Shown here piece after piece: positions 1 through 9,992 of a stretch of 36,273 nucleotides of DNA (its first letter is position 1; each line of letters starts with the position of its first letter). The stretch is from a virus. The translations under genes were made by a program, and so were the position numbers. The stretch spans positions 1 through 36,273 of IMG/VR virus record IMGVR_UViG_3300017724_000021, one strand, 5' to 3'. The notes under the pieces are model-generated. The model was not told the DNA's origin. It made no database searches and was given only the letters and a program-made list of their open reading frames with translations.

Positions 1-2201
1 GCACACCAAGGAGGCACAGGGTCGGTCGTTTCACCAGCATCGATCTGAGCCCTTTGACTTTCAAACAGAGAATCTTTTACAGCGGGTCCAACCACACCTG
101 AAATCAGCTCTGCAATAGTTTCCTCCATTTCGGATTCCAGAACGCCTGGCTTTACAATTCCAAGAAGAGTTTGCTTTGTTGCCTCTCTCTTCTCTTCTAT
201 TGGTGCGTCCACGCTAACCTCAATTGCCTCTCCAGAATCAATAGAAGCCTCTATTACTGAAGCGGCTTTAGGGGCTCTGTCTTTTATTGGCTCAAGATTA
301 ACATTAACAATACCTTTAGGATTTATTATTGGATCTTTATCAAGGTTTTGAATTGCTGACGCTTTCTCGGTGTATCCGAGCGCGTCACTCATTTTTTCAA
401 GCTCCTCGGTATGCTTGATGTTCTCATCCATCTTGATTTTGACACTCGGAGTGCTCTGCTTATTAGACAGATCATTAAAATTGTTTTTCAATACATCAAG
501 CTCTTCCTGAATAGCCTTATTCTGCTCCGTTGGGGTTAAACCATCAATCTTCTTGGCTAATTTCTCAGACGGAGTGCTTGACCTGAACCATCTGTCACCC
601 TCTTTTACTTGTTTAAGGTACGAGTCAAATTCTTCGTTTGAAGAAAAACCTGAATCATTGCTTGAAATTACACCTAACCTTTCTTCAATCTCTTCTTTTT
701 CTTTTTTCTTCTCTTGAAGCTTCGAAATAGTTTCAAGATCTTGATTGGCTTTTGGGGTTGAAGAAAGACTGCTTTCCAGTTGTTGAATTTCAAAATCCAG
801 GTCTGCTACCTGAGACTCTAAGGTTTCTGACACCTTAGCTTCTTCTTCGCTCTCTTTGACTGCATCTTCTTCACCTTTTTCTCCGCCTTTTCCGCCTTTT
901 CCGCCTTCTTTTACTGTACCTTTATTAACACTAGACGTACCCTTCAAGTCTGTCTGTCTTGAAATAAGATCAACTAATCCCGACTCACCTCCTATCTGAT
1001 CCATAAGCGACCTAGCAGCCCCTGTGGAAACTCCCACTGTCTCACTTTGAAGCTCACCGTCTATCTCATAAACCATAGTGAGCACGGTGTCGTCACCCTC
1101 TCCGCTAGCGTTTACGTAAGAGACTTTAACCGAACCCGCATTTTGAAGAGAAACCTCTGGCTTTACAGGCTTCTTAGTTTTAGGGTCTAATATTTGATAA
1201 GCGTTAACGGAGGTGCCGTTTACCTCAACAGAAACAGAGCCAGAACCAATCCTAGAAGAAGACATGTCAACCTGATAGTTGTCGTTCCAGAAATCCTCAA
1301 TCTCTTTAAGATAACTTTCTTTTAATTCCGATTGACCTCTAAGGTAATCGCCTTTCTTTGTCGTTACCTTTCCGCTCCCGTCTGTTACATCATTCTCAGC
1401 TACATCAAGCCAACCTCCCTCTGGCTGATCCTCAGCTAGGCTAGCCCTGTAGGGCTGTTGTATGCTAGCCGCCTTGGGGTCAAAATCCCTTGACGCTTGT
1501 GAAAGCGCCTGTTCTACGCTGTTAAACTTTAAGTAATTATCAGCAGGAATTAAGTAACTGTCTTTTACTACCTCTGGCCTAAACAGATAAGAAGGGTCTA
1601 TAGCAGAAACGCTAGAAAGAACGTTTACTCTTTCCCCTGAAGGCACAAAGCTTCCGTCGCCTAAGTCAGACTCTATAAGTTCAAACCCCGTTATTGTGTA
1701 GTTTCCTGCACTGCCTTCGATTTGAATATCATCCAAACCTCCTTTTTCATAAGCTCTGTATCTCGCGTCGTAAACCTCTTTGTTGCCAGCAAAAGCCTGA
1801 CCGTCGGGAAGCGTTACAGATCCGTCAAGGTAGCCCCTGTACGTGCCAGCAGATGCCTGACCTATTTCAGTATTGCTTTTTGCTACATTGTAAATACTTT
1901 TTAGAGTATTGGTATCCTTTATAAGGTCTTCTTTGCTCTCGTATACTTCACCTGAATTAGGATCTAAGTGACCCGATATCTTAGCCTGTAAATCACTTAT
2001 AGTGGGAAGAAAGGCTGGATTTATTCCAGTAGTGTCAAAGCTGTAGGTGTCTGCTATTTGCTTTTCCCTGAATGCCCTATTTCTATCTTCTTGAGCTAAC
2101 TCAGCATTAAGGTTCTGCTGCCTTCTCTGGTTTATAAGATTGGCTTGTTCCCTAAGCTTATCTGAATAGCTTACGCTTTCCCCTATTTTAGCTACTGGCA
2201 T
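1..2201 (-). CDS. Large virion-associated protein, C-terminus beyond left edge
   Basis: An uninterrupted leftward frame runs from an ATG at 2201 to the window edge, giving 733 complete codons with no stop. The ATG shares one base with the stop of the preceding gene (TAATG), typical of coupled genes here. The N-terminal part is rich in Gln, Asn and Glu with predicted helix. Near residues 430-445 is a Gly/Lys low-complexity stretch (GGKGGKGG-like), followed at about 445-500 by a heptad-like coiled coil rich in Leu, Glu and Lys. Its position after the nozzle-like and internal-virion-type genes suggests a structural or ejected internal protein. I recognise no enzyme motif. If the window ends join, the frame would end at 36207 and the protein would be 755 residues. 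Confidence 0.9.
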   Translation of the reverse strand, partial: MPVAKIGESVSYSDKLREQANLINQRRQQNLNAELAQEDRNRAFREKQIADTYSFDTTGINPAFLPTISDLQAKISGHLDPNSGEVYESKEDLIKDTNTLKSIYNVAKSNTEIGQASAGTYRGYLDGSVTLPDGQAFAGNKEVYDARYRAYEKGGLDDIQIEGSAGNYTITGFELIESDLGDGSFVPSGERVNVLSSVSAIDPSYLFRPEVVKDSYLIPADNYLKFNSVEQALSQASRDFDPKAASIQQPYRASLAEDQPEGGWLDVAENDVTDGSGKVTTKKGDYLRGQSELKESYLKEIEDFWNDNYQVDMSSSRIGSGSVSVEVNGTSVNAYQILDPKTKKPVKPEVSLQNAGSVKVSYVNASGEGDDTVLTMVYEIDGELQSETVGVSTGAARSLMDQIGGESGLVDLISRQTDLKGTSSVNKGTVKEGGKGGKGGEKGEEDAVKESEEEAKVSETLESQVADLDFEIQQLESSLSSTPKANQDLETISKLQEKKKEKEEIEERLGVISSNDSGFSSNEEFDSYLKQVKEGDRWFRSSTPSEKLAKKIDGLTPTEQNKAIQEELDVLKNNFNDLSNKQSTPSVKIKMDENIKHTEELEKMSDALGYTEKASAIQNLDKDPIINPKGIVNVNLEPIKDRAPKAASVIEASIDSGEAIEVSVDAPIEEKREATKQTLLGIVKPGVLESEMEETIAELISGVVGPAVKDSLFESQRAQIDAGETTDPVPPWC

Positions 2202-3178
2202 TATGCTTCGTTAAATTGTGGTTGACTAAACACCTCGTGAACAGCATCGTATAGGTTTTGCAACTCTTCCATCGAAGGCTCACCTCCTTCTTCTATCATT
2301 CTAGCTATTTCGTCGTACTGCACCTTGATTGCCTCTCCCTGTTCTGGGTTGAGTATGTACTCGCCTCCAGTAGCCTCTCCCTCCTTCACCCCTGTCTCTT
2401 CGTCTATAATAGCCTTCTTGTTGGTGTCGTGGTTAAACTCACCCTCTGTCTTCTGTACTGGCCGCTGCTCCTCAAGGATACGCATCATAACGTCCTTGTT
2501 CATTTTCCCACCTTCTTCGTACTTTACCCTTCCGCCATTTTTCGCTCCAGTAAAACCAGAAACAGTAGCCTGAACCGCACCAGAGGCAATGTTTGCAAAT
2601 GCATTTCTTCTGTCCTGCTCTAACTGCATCTTGTTTTGTGCGGCCATAGTAGCGTCAGCAAACTGTTCTTGACTGTCTTGAGCCAACAGATTAAAATCTT
2701 TCGCCTGGTTTTGAGACAGCACTTGCTGCTCAAGGCTGGCTAGCCCTTGCATAGCACCTAACTCTCTAGATAGATCTGCTTGTTGTGTAGCTTGAATAGC
2801 CTGATTTGCCCTCGCTGTAGAGGCACCAATACCCCCCATTAAAGCTCTGGGGTCTGAAGACAAGGCAGCTAACTCTGTGGCCTGGACCCCTTGCATGGGC
2901 GACAAGTCTGTTGGTCGAATACCAGCTGTAGCTAGGTCTCTTTGCGCTTGAGCAATGCCAAATTTAAAGTCGTCTTGCTTACCCCTTGTTAGACCCCTCA
3001 AACGCATGGCCTCGTCGTACAACCCTTGCTGCTTATTGATTCGACCTTTAGATCCAATAAGATCAGCTATACCGCCCACTACTGCTGCCCCTCCTTCAAG
3101 AACCCCTTGATACGGGACTACGCCAGATGCTTGGTCGAGATAAGAGCCACCCTCATTATCTTTCTTTAATTTACTCAT
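2201..3178 (-). CDS. Ala/Gln-rich putative internal virion protein
   Basis: This frame encodes about 325 residues. An upstream TTG at 3187 would add three residues, but I prefer the ATG at 3178, which begins MSKLKKD. The N-terminal third has a Gly/Ala-rich hydrophobic stretch near residues 20-45 (possible membrane-interacting helix). The middle is Ala/Gln-rich helix, as in ejected podoviral proteins. Near residue 215 lies a GGRVKYEEGGK segment resembling the Lys-Tyr-x-x-Gly-Gly-Lys motif of several small proteins in this genome. A GGEYILNPEQGEAI-type stretch follows, a pattern I associate with virion proteins of environmental phages. The function is inferred from composition and from its place between tail and internal-protein genes. 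Confidence 0.85.
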   Translation of the reverse strand: MSKLKKDNEGGSYLDQASGVVPYQGVLEGGAAVVGGIADLIGSKGRINKQQGLYDEAMRLRGLTRGKQDDFKFGIAQAQRDLATAGIRPTDLSPMQGVQATELAALSSDPRALMGGIGASTARANQAIQATQQADLSRELGAMQGLASLEQQVLSQNQAKDFNLLAQDSQEQFADATMAAQNKMQLEQDRRNAFANIASGAVQATVSGFTGAKNGGRVKYEEGGKMNKDVMMRILEEQRPVQKTEGEFNHDTNKKAIIDEETGVKEGEATGGEYILNPEQGEAIKVQYDEIARMIEEGGEPSMEELQNLYDAVHEVFSQPQFNEA

Positions 3179-3189
3179 GATCTGCAAAT

Positions 3190-4206
3190 TTAAGTATTTT
3201 GAGTTAAACGCTTGTCAAGCTTAGAGAATTCGTAATCTACGTTAATTGCGTGGATTTCCGCATGCTTATCCGTTTGTGTGGATATCTCTACGTTAACGTA
3301 AGGGCCTCGTAGCTGATCACCGTCAATTTCTGGTTTTACTGCAAACACAAGCTGGTTGTTGTATAAGACGGTGCCTTCACTAAAAAATATGTTGTTTTGA
3401 AACGGTGCAACTCCAAACGAATTAATTGAAACAATTTTATACGCCAACATCAAAAGCACCTTTCCTTCATATTTTTTATATCCCAAAACATAAAGAGCAA
3501 GAGGGTCAGCGGAATACTGTGAGGACCCTTCTGGTGCAGGCGGCACGTCAAACAGTTCTAGCAATGACCCGTTTTGTACGTTATAAAGACTAACGTTAAA
3601 CGTTTTACTATACGCATAGTCTTCGGGAATAAAACCCTCTTCAGCAATTACGGGGAATAAAGTAAAGCCTTGTAAGTCTTCATAATTACCTTCGTATATT
3701 TCATCTCTAAAATCGCCGCTAATTGTGAAAGCGTCCCCAAAGCCATACTCTTCTGTAAGGCTGGAAACGGTAAATGGCTTGCCAATTATGTTTTCTGTCG
3801 AGTTCAACACGTCCCTTGGCATCTCAGCATACTGAAAACCTTCTTTCTTTTCAAAAGAAGATATACTTCCCTTTTGCTTTTCTTTACCCTCGTACTCTAG
3901 ATTAGTGCAAACCTCTGCCGTCCAGTTCTTTGTGTTTGTCTCTAGCGATAAAGACTTATAAATCTTAACCGCAGAAGGGTCTTGATTAGCAGAAACTGTA
4001 ATAGATGACTTGGCGGCTGGGTTACCGTAGAATTTATTCCTAGTAGATAGCTGATCGTGAAGCCACACGCCTGAACCGTCCTTTGATGACAGCATCTTAT
4101 TCCCAGAAGTCATATAACACGTTGGGTCAAAGCTGTATCGGGAAGTCCAGGTATCGGACCTCGTAGAGAAAGCAAACGTTTTTTCGTTTATGTTTATCTG
4201 CGCCAT
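3190..4206 (-). CDS. Conserved podovirus tail/virion protein
   Basis: The 338-residue protein starts with ATG at 4206, five bases after the nozzle-like gene ends. It reads as a mostly beta, soluble protein without transmembrane segments. The N-terminal half has a stretch with DPSAVKIYKSLSLE and a following Trp/Asn-rich segment that I recall from tail-associated proteins of crAss-like phages; I cannot verify this without a search. It lies between the nozzle-like gene and the internal-virion-type gene and shares their leftward transcript. A tail hub or nozzle-capping role is an inference from order only. Confidence 0.8.
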   Translation of the reverse strand: MAQININEKTFAFSTRSDTWTSRYSFDPTCYMTSGNKMLSSKDGSGVWLHDQLSTRNKFYGNPAAKSSITVSANQDPSAVKIYKSLSLETNTKNWTAEVCTNLEYEGKEKQKGSISSFEKKEGFQYAEMPRDVLNSTENIIGKPFTVSSLTEEYGFGDAFTISGDFRDEIYEGNYEDLQGFTLFPVIAEEGFIPEDYAYSKTFNVSLYNVQNGSLLELFDVPPAPEGSSQYSADPLALYVLGYKKYEGKVLLMLAYKIVSINSFGVAPFQNNIFFSEGTVLYNNQLVFAVKPEIDGDQLRGPYVNVEISTQTDKHAEIHAINVDYEFSKLDKRLTQNT

Positions 4207-4211
4207 CTATT

Positions 4212-7200
4212 TTAAAATTGGAAGGCGATGTCATTTGGTCCGTACCCTTCTTCACCAAACTGAGGACCTCCAAAGACCTGCAAGTAACTGATGAGATCGG
4301 AAGTAGTTAAGCTGTTGCTTTGGTCGGCGTCTGCTTTGCACTCAGGCTTTATGTACTGAGCTAAATTAAAGTATTGACTAATTGTCATCGTTCCGTCATC
4401 AATTAACCAGTTTATTGTTTCTTGAGCGGTAACACCAACCAGAATACCTCCTTGATTGTTTGGTAAGAAAGCAGGGTCGCTATTTTCCGTGACCGCTCCG
4501 AACACCTGCAAGAACTCAATAAGATCAAGAGCAGAAACATTTCCTGATTGGTTCATGTTTAATGCAACGTCTTGACGCAAGAAACTTCTTAGCTGCAAGT
4601 ACTCCCCAACGGTCATGGTCCCTTGAACTATAAGGTAAGATATTGCGTCGGCAGCACTTTTGAATTCTGTAGTGGCCCTTGGTTTGGGTTGGTTCGACCT
4701 GCTCTTAGCTTGTGCGGTTGATATAACTTGAGGTTCAGCCAAAACGGACCTATTGTAATCTAGTGGACCCCCAAAAACATTAAAACTACCGAAGCGTTCC
4801 AAAAACTTTAGTAAATCAGAAGCACCAACAGATCCATTAAAGTCCTGATCAGACTTCAGGAGGTCCATATGATCATCATCTCCTAGATTAATTAAATCTA
4901 TTAAGTGGGTGCTTTTTAGGTGGTTTTCTACAGGTTCGGTCTCAACCGTCTTGCTAGTTATATATTCTATTGCTAAATCTACGCTCATGTCTTCATCGTT
5001 TAAAGATGTGTTGTTGTGTTCGTTGTATGCTACTGTAAATGGAAGTAGGTTTTCTACTGGAGGTTCAGCAACTACCGCGCTACCCGTTATAGAAAGTGTA
5101 ATTCTAGGCTGTTCTAAGTTATCTGTATTTATTTCTAGCGTTCCGTTTTGTTCGCCTTCCTCTAAGGCTAAAGCATTAACCGTAAGGTTGAATTCATTTA
5201 ATATACCCGAACCAGTACCAAACAACGCAAGAGGGAATGACAAACTACCAACATCATAAGTTGGGTTGCTTGACGTGATGCTTGTTATATTAATAAAGTC
5301 GGTTTCGTTATTCACTATGTTTACAACACTTGTTTCTCCCTTATTTACCTCCATTTCCCCAAATTCAATAGGGTCTGGAGAGACAACTAACCCGCCACCA
5401 CCATCTACGTCTGGAACTATAGTGTCAGCGTTAGGCTGATCTGCAAATACAACGTCAGTAGTTGATTTAGTTTCAACATCAACAACGCTAAGCAAGTATT
5501 CTTTCTTAAATGGATCCCACCCACCAACTATTCTTGACTCGTTAGGGGATACTGTGGTCAGGTTTAACTCAACAGCCTTTTTAAATATAGCTCTAAGAAC
5601 GGAGGACACACCTATATCAGATATGACCTGAGGCCCTGCGTTTTTGCTCCACCTGTACACCTCGCCAAGATTCTTGTTTGCAAAGAAAACCTCGGTTCCA
5701 GAATCAAATACTGAAGAAGGGTCTATGTCGCAACCAGACCTCCCTGGATAAACAACAGCCTCATTGAGTACATTCCTAGAAGCAATAAGCTGTTGGTTGC
5801 CAGAGGCGTCAGATAAAATGTTTTTGCCTACAGGGACTAGAGACACGTTATCTCGCTGTATAACGACAACAAAGTCTCCGTGGTCACCCATATACTGTAT
5901 GCCCCCAAAAGTCTCTGAGAGGTCCTTAAAATTAGCCAGAGAAGAATTGAAGGATGAGTATCTTACCTTAGTAGACTCTGGGTTGCTAGGGTCTGAATAC
6001 GTGATAGTGTTTTCTCTTATCGTTTCTGAAGCGTCTTCAAATATTACGTTTGGCCTTCCTATAGACAAGGAGTCCGACCTAAACAAATCGCTGAACGAAG
6101 GCGTCTCCATATATATCGTAGTAAAATTAGGCTGAGGAGAAGGATCCGCCCCATCGTCATCAGGTATGATATCAATAAACTCCCCGTTTTGAAAAGGCTT
6201 TACGTTTGTAGCAACCCTTCTAAACCAAACATCCCCTTTAGTTATTAATACGGTTTCTTCTGAGTGAGATAGCTCGCCAGACGGTTCTTTTACAACCTTA
6301 TAGCTAGGGCTAGCCTCGTAATATATCTGCTCGTCTAAACCTAAAACTTTTTTAGGGGTTCTAAGCTCTACGATGCAGTTTTCGTTCCATTTGTTGCCAC
6401 CGCTATCGCTACCAAAAGCAACGCTGTTATGGTTAAAACCTTCAGCGTTAGGGCTATCCTTTAGAACTACAAATTGACCAACTTGATTTGACGAAGGATC
6501 GTTGGAGAGGGGGTTTTCGTCATCAAGACCTAAGTCAACCAAATCAACAACATCAAATTCATAGCTATGAAAAACCCTTCCCTCTGGGGGTCCATGAGAA
6601 ATAACTTTTAATTTATCACCGCGCTCAAATTTATAGAAGTTTAAGCCGCCCTCAGGTGTTCTGGCTCCAAATGAACTAACGTAAGAAACTGGATGTCCTT
6701 GCAGATAGTTTAGAGAGACGTATATGTTCTTGTTGGCTTCGGTAACTTCATCGTCGTTAGGGTCTCCGCCAACAAAAGCGCCACCAACTGAGTACTGGAT
6801 AAAGTCCTGAACGCTACTGTTTTTTGCATAAACAATCTTGTAAGTATGAGCCCATTCAGGCGGAGTCCCTTGAAGATCAAGCTGTATGTCCACAGCCCCC
6901 GTGTTGTCCCCTCCCCTTTCGGTAATCGTATAGCCCTCTACAAACGCTGTAGCTAAATGATCTACAAAGCCGTGCCTGCCGCGCTCGTCATAGTAAACAA
7001 TACCAAAATCATGATTAGCTTCTGTCTTGAAAGATTCTCTTCCAAAACCTAGACCCTCATTATTTAGTATCGTAACGGGGCTTAGGGTTTGTTGCTCAAG
7101 TATGCTTTGATTTCTCTTAAAGTTTACGCTATCAGCATTTAGAGCTCCAAATTCTTCGTCACCCTCTGGCACTTGATATTCGAACGTAGCTGAATCGCTA

Positions 7201-9992
7201 GTGCTTGTGTTTTTTAAAAAAGGTAGTATGGTGACTTCTTTAAAGTTACCACTAACCTCAGATTGAGGAAGAGGAGAAATATAACCACTATAAAAAACAG
7301 TGTCACGGTAAAGATGAATAAGTGACGGTCCAGGAACAACAAAAGGATTTACCGTTACAGATCCTTGTTTATTCATCTTTAGGGCGTCATAAGGGTGATC
7401 GCTAGCAGGAGATCTGGCTGGCCCGCCTCCAGGCCCCCCTTCCCCATCCATTAGTGAGTGAGGAGACGCAATGAATTGACCTCCACCACCCCCAAGGCCA
7501 ATCCCAATGCCTCCAGGAGTTACAATAGACGTTTGTATAAATGGTTGCCCTGGGCTTGTCGATATCCTTCCTATTTGCTGGCCATACCCCAGTGTAGAGT
7601 TAGTTATACTGACTGAATTAATTCCAGTAACGGGGTGATTAGCAAATCCGTGAAAGCTGTCAGCCACGTTCTGTCCTAGCTTGTTAGCAATCCAATCAAA
7701 TATTCCTGATCCACCATATAAGTTATTAAACAGGGCGTCTAAATCTGGCGCTGATATACACACCCATTCGTTTTTAGAGTTATTCCCTAAGCCCGTTTCA
7801 GCCGTGTCGTGAATACAGGTAAGTACGTCAGAGTATGGGTTGCAATCAAAACCCGTAAGCCTAAAGGTAAAGTGAGATCTGGCCTCGTTGTCGGGATAGT
7901 CAACTCCTGATTGACCTGTGTTTGTGTTTTTTTGTAACCTAAAAGTAGGAGTTGCCTTATTTACTATAAAGAAACCGCAAGGCACTCCAGATTCAGTCGT
8001 CCCTCCCTTGTTTGCAACAGCAACTATCCTAGAGCAGTTAACGTCATATCCGCCGTCCTGACCAACATAATTTTGTGTTATTACACTACCACTAAAAAGC
8101 CCTAGGTCTATATCGTATGATGACTCATTGTTACTAGACAAAATCTCTACACCAACAGGGGATAATGGACTGCTTTCAGTAAAGCAAGCCTCAACTGTTT
8201 GTTTAATAAGATCTTGAGCGTTTGTAACATCCACAGTAAACTTAAAAGAAGCGGAAAAACTAATTGGCTGACCTTCAAATATAAAAGGAGCGGCAGCAGA
8301 GGTTCCGAATGTAGCATCTGTTACTTCAGGCGGAAAAGAAAAATCACCTGGGATAACTCCGTTTACCAGAGGATTGTCTTTTCGTTGCCAGCTATTAGAG
8401 AATCCAGCGCCTGAATTGTTTGCAGATCCGTCAAATATTTGACCTAAAGGCAGCCCCCATATTAAACCATTAGCTGCGTCGTCCGCTGTGGAGGTTACAC
8501 CGTTTTCAGAACCAAAGTTTTCAGATCCGTTTTGCTCTGAAGTGGCAGCGTAACTTTGTTGAAAATTAACCTCACTGAATATTTCGTCATCTGTAGAGGA
8601 AGGCTGTGGACCTCTTTGTCTTGTTTGTCCTGCCGATCCAGCCCTGTAGTAGTGAAAATTCTTTTGAGGTTTAAAAGAAAAATTAACATTTACCTGGGTT
8701 CCCGCTGGCATAAAGTTAGGGAGGCCAGAATAGTCAAGAAAAAAACCTGCTGACTCACCAGTTACAGAGTCACCTGAATTTCCTGGAAAACCAAGATCTA
8801 TAGAGGGTATGTCTTCTATGTCAAACTTAATAAAATCTTCGGGCCTGTCTAAATACCTTACGGTTGCTATAGCTGTAGTGTTAGATTTATCAAAGCCGTC
8901 TAAATAGTTTCCATACATAAGCCTGTTAGAGGTAACAGATTGAGATTTAGCGTTTCTAGGCAATGAATCAAACTGTTTGTTTACCTCATCGGTGCTAACT
9001 CCCTTTAAAACCCTGTCATTAAAGAAAGCGTATTCTTGGGGTTCTTCAGATGATTCTATTTCATCAATAATTAAAAAAGAGCCTGTATTCCCTTGCTTCC
9101 CAAGTATTCTTATTTCTTTTATCTCTGGACCAGCCCCAGGTATCGTCAAAAGACATCTATAGTTGAGGTGCTCTACGTAACTTTGAGAGCCTTGATCAAC
9201 GACAGAGGGGAGAACCGCTAAGTCAGAATAAGACGATATAGCACTCTCCATACCATCAATATAGACATGCTGATAAGCAAATTGAAAGCCAGGAGATCTT
9301 TCGAAGTTGTTTACAGACCTCCTATCTTCTGTAGCTGCATCAGGGTCAGAGTCAAATTTAAATGTTATAGGCTTTAATTGAGTCTTAGGACACGCTGTGA
9401 TAAAGTCAGCTTCGGCAAACTCATCGTTATCGTGTATAAGGCTGCCAACCTCAAAAGCCCTATATGCGTTTATCTTTCTAGGCTCGTTTACCCCATCAGT
9501 AAAGTAAATGATAGCATCTTTCTCGAAGTCCTCACCCAAGTTTTTAAATGTTCTAACAGCGGAACTATAAACAATGTCTGCTTTTACAAACCCGTTTTGA
9601 GGGAAGTTAAACTGAGAACTTGTGTATATTTTTCTTAAGGTTGGACCAGTAGAACCAGGCAATAAACCTTCGCTGTCATAAGCAAAAACACCTTGCTTGC
9701 TGGCGCTTGAGTGATAAACAAAGATGTATGTTATACGAGTCTTCTTGTCTTCAACACCACCTACAACCCTTGACCCTTCAAGAAGTGCTCCCTCTACCTT
9801 TTCATTACCCTTAATGTTCTTAAGTATTCCGTTACCTGCATCCGACTTAGTTAGCTTACCTTCTAAAATGGTTAGGCTGTCGTTGTCTGGCCCTGAGTAC
9901 AAATTCAAAGCATCAAGCATAGAAACCTTACTGATAGTTTTGTTATCAGCGTCGGAGTCTAGTTGTCTTGGGGTTAATTTATCTATCGGCAT
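4212..9992 (-). CDS. Giant tail nozzle-like protein with Ig-like and dockerin-like repeats
   Basis: This is the largest gene (1926 residues). Its start ATG overlaps the preceding stop as TGATG. The N-terminal region has features of podoviral nozzle/stabilisation proteins: a KIKGNEKVEG-like start, then VVGGVEDKKTRITYIFVYHSS, typical of tail beta-propellers. The middle is long, beta-rich and has a Gly-rich stretch. Residues about 1531-1637 look like an ASPM-SPD-2-Hydin / choice-of-anchor D Ig-like domain (DPIEFGEMEVNKGET; final SITGSA). The last 250 residues hold three dockerin/EF-hand-like loops near 1715-1735, 1810-1832 and 1888-1908, each of the type D-x-N-x-S-G...DL-x-x-FL-x-x-FG; the last two sit in a repeated unit of roughly 75 residues. 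The likely role is a tail tip/nozzle with Ca-binding or host-surface extensions. Confidence 0.85.
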   Translation of the reverse strand: MPIDKLTPRQLDSDADNKTISKVSMLDALNLYSGPDNDSLTILEGKLTKSDAGNGILKNIKGNEKVEGALLEGSRVVGGVEDKKTRITYIFVYHSSASKQGVFAYDSEGLLPGSTGPTLRKIYTSSQFNFPQNGFVKADIVYSSAVRTFKNLGEDFEKDAIIYFTDGVNEPRKINAYRAFEVGSLIHDNDEFAEADFITACPKTQLKPITFKFDSDPDAATEDRRSVNNFERSPGFQFAYQHVYIDGMESAISSYSDLAVLPSVVDQGSQSYVEHLNYRCLLTIPGAGPEIKEIRILGKQGNTGSFLIIDEIESSEEPQEYAFFNDRVLKGVSTDEVNKQFDSLPRNAKSQSVTSNRLMYGNYLDGFDKSNTTAIATVRYLDRPEDFIKFDIEDIPSIDLGFPGNSGDSVTGESAGFFLDYSGLPNFMPAGTQVNVNFSFKPQKNFHYYRAGSAGQTRQRGPQPSSTDDEIFSEVNFQQSYAATSEQNGSENFGSENGVTSTADDAANGLIWGLPLGQIFDGSANNSGAGFSNSWQRKDNPLVNGVIPGDFSFPPEVTDATFGTSAAAPFIFEGQPISFSASFKFTVDVTNAQDLIKQTVEACFTESSPLSPVGVEILSSNNESSYDIDLGLFSGSVITQNYVGQDGGYDVNCSRIVAVANKGGTTESGVPCGFFIVNKATPTFRLQKNTNTGQSGVDYPDNEARSHFTFRLTGFDCNPYSDVLTCIHDTAETGLGNNSKNEWVCISAPDLDALFNNLYGGSGIFDWIANKLGQNVADSFHGFANHPVTGINSVSITNSTLGYGQQIGRISTSPGQPFIQTSIVTPGGIGIGLGGGGGQFIASPHSLMDGEGGPGGGPARSPASDHPYDALKMNKQGSVTVNPFVVPGPSLIHLYRDTVFYSGYISPLPQSEVSGNFKEVTILPFLKNTSTSDSATFEYQVPEGDEEFGALNADSVNFKRNQSILEQQTLSPVTILNNEGLGFGRESFKTEANHDFGIVYYDERGRHGFVDHLATAFVEGYTITERGGDNTGAVDIQLDLQGTPPEWAHTYKIVYAKNSSVQDFIQYSVGGAFVGGDPNDDEVTEANKNIYVSLNYLQGHPVSYVSSFGARTPEGGLNFYKFERGDKLKVISHGPPEGRVFHSYEFDVVDLVDLGLDDENPLSNDPSSNQVGQFVVLKDSPNAEGFNHNSVAFGSDSGGNKWNENCIVELRTPKKVLGLDEQIYYEASPSYKVVKEPSGELSHSEETVLITKGDVWFRRVATNVKPFQNGEFIDIIPDDDGADPSPQPNFTTIYMETPSFSDLFRSDSLSIGRPNVIFEDASETIRENTITYSDPSNPESTKVRYSSFNSSLANFKDLSETFGGIQYMGDHGDFVVVIQRDNVSLVPVGKNILSDASGNQQLIASRNVLNEAVVYPGRSGCDIDPSSVFDSGTEVFFANKNLGEVYRWSKNAGPQVISDIGVSSVLRAIFKKAVELNLTTVSPNESRIVGGWDPFKKEYLLSVVDVETKSTTDVVFADQPNADTIVPDVDGGGGLVVSPDPIEFGEMEVNKGETSVVNIVNNETDFINITSITSSNPTYDVGSLSFPLALFGTGSGILNEFNLTVNALALEEGEQNGTLEINTDNLEQPRITLSITGSAVVAEPPVENLLPFTVAYNEHNNTSLNDEDMSVDLAIEYITSKTVETEPVENHLKSTHLIDLINLGDDDHMDLLKSDQDFNGSVGASDLLKFLERFGSFNVFGGPLDYNRSVLAEPQVISTAQAKSRSNQPKPRATTEFKSAADAISYLIVQGTMTVGEYLQLRSFLRQDVALNMNQSGNVSALDLIEFLQVFGAVTENSDPAFLPNNQGGILVGVTAQETINWLIDDGTMTISQYFNLAQYIKPECKADADQSNSLTTSDLISYLQVFGGPQFGEEGYGPNDIAFQF

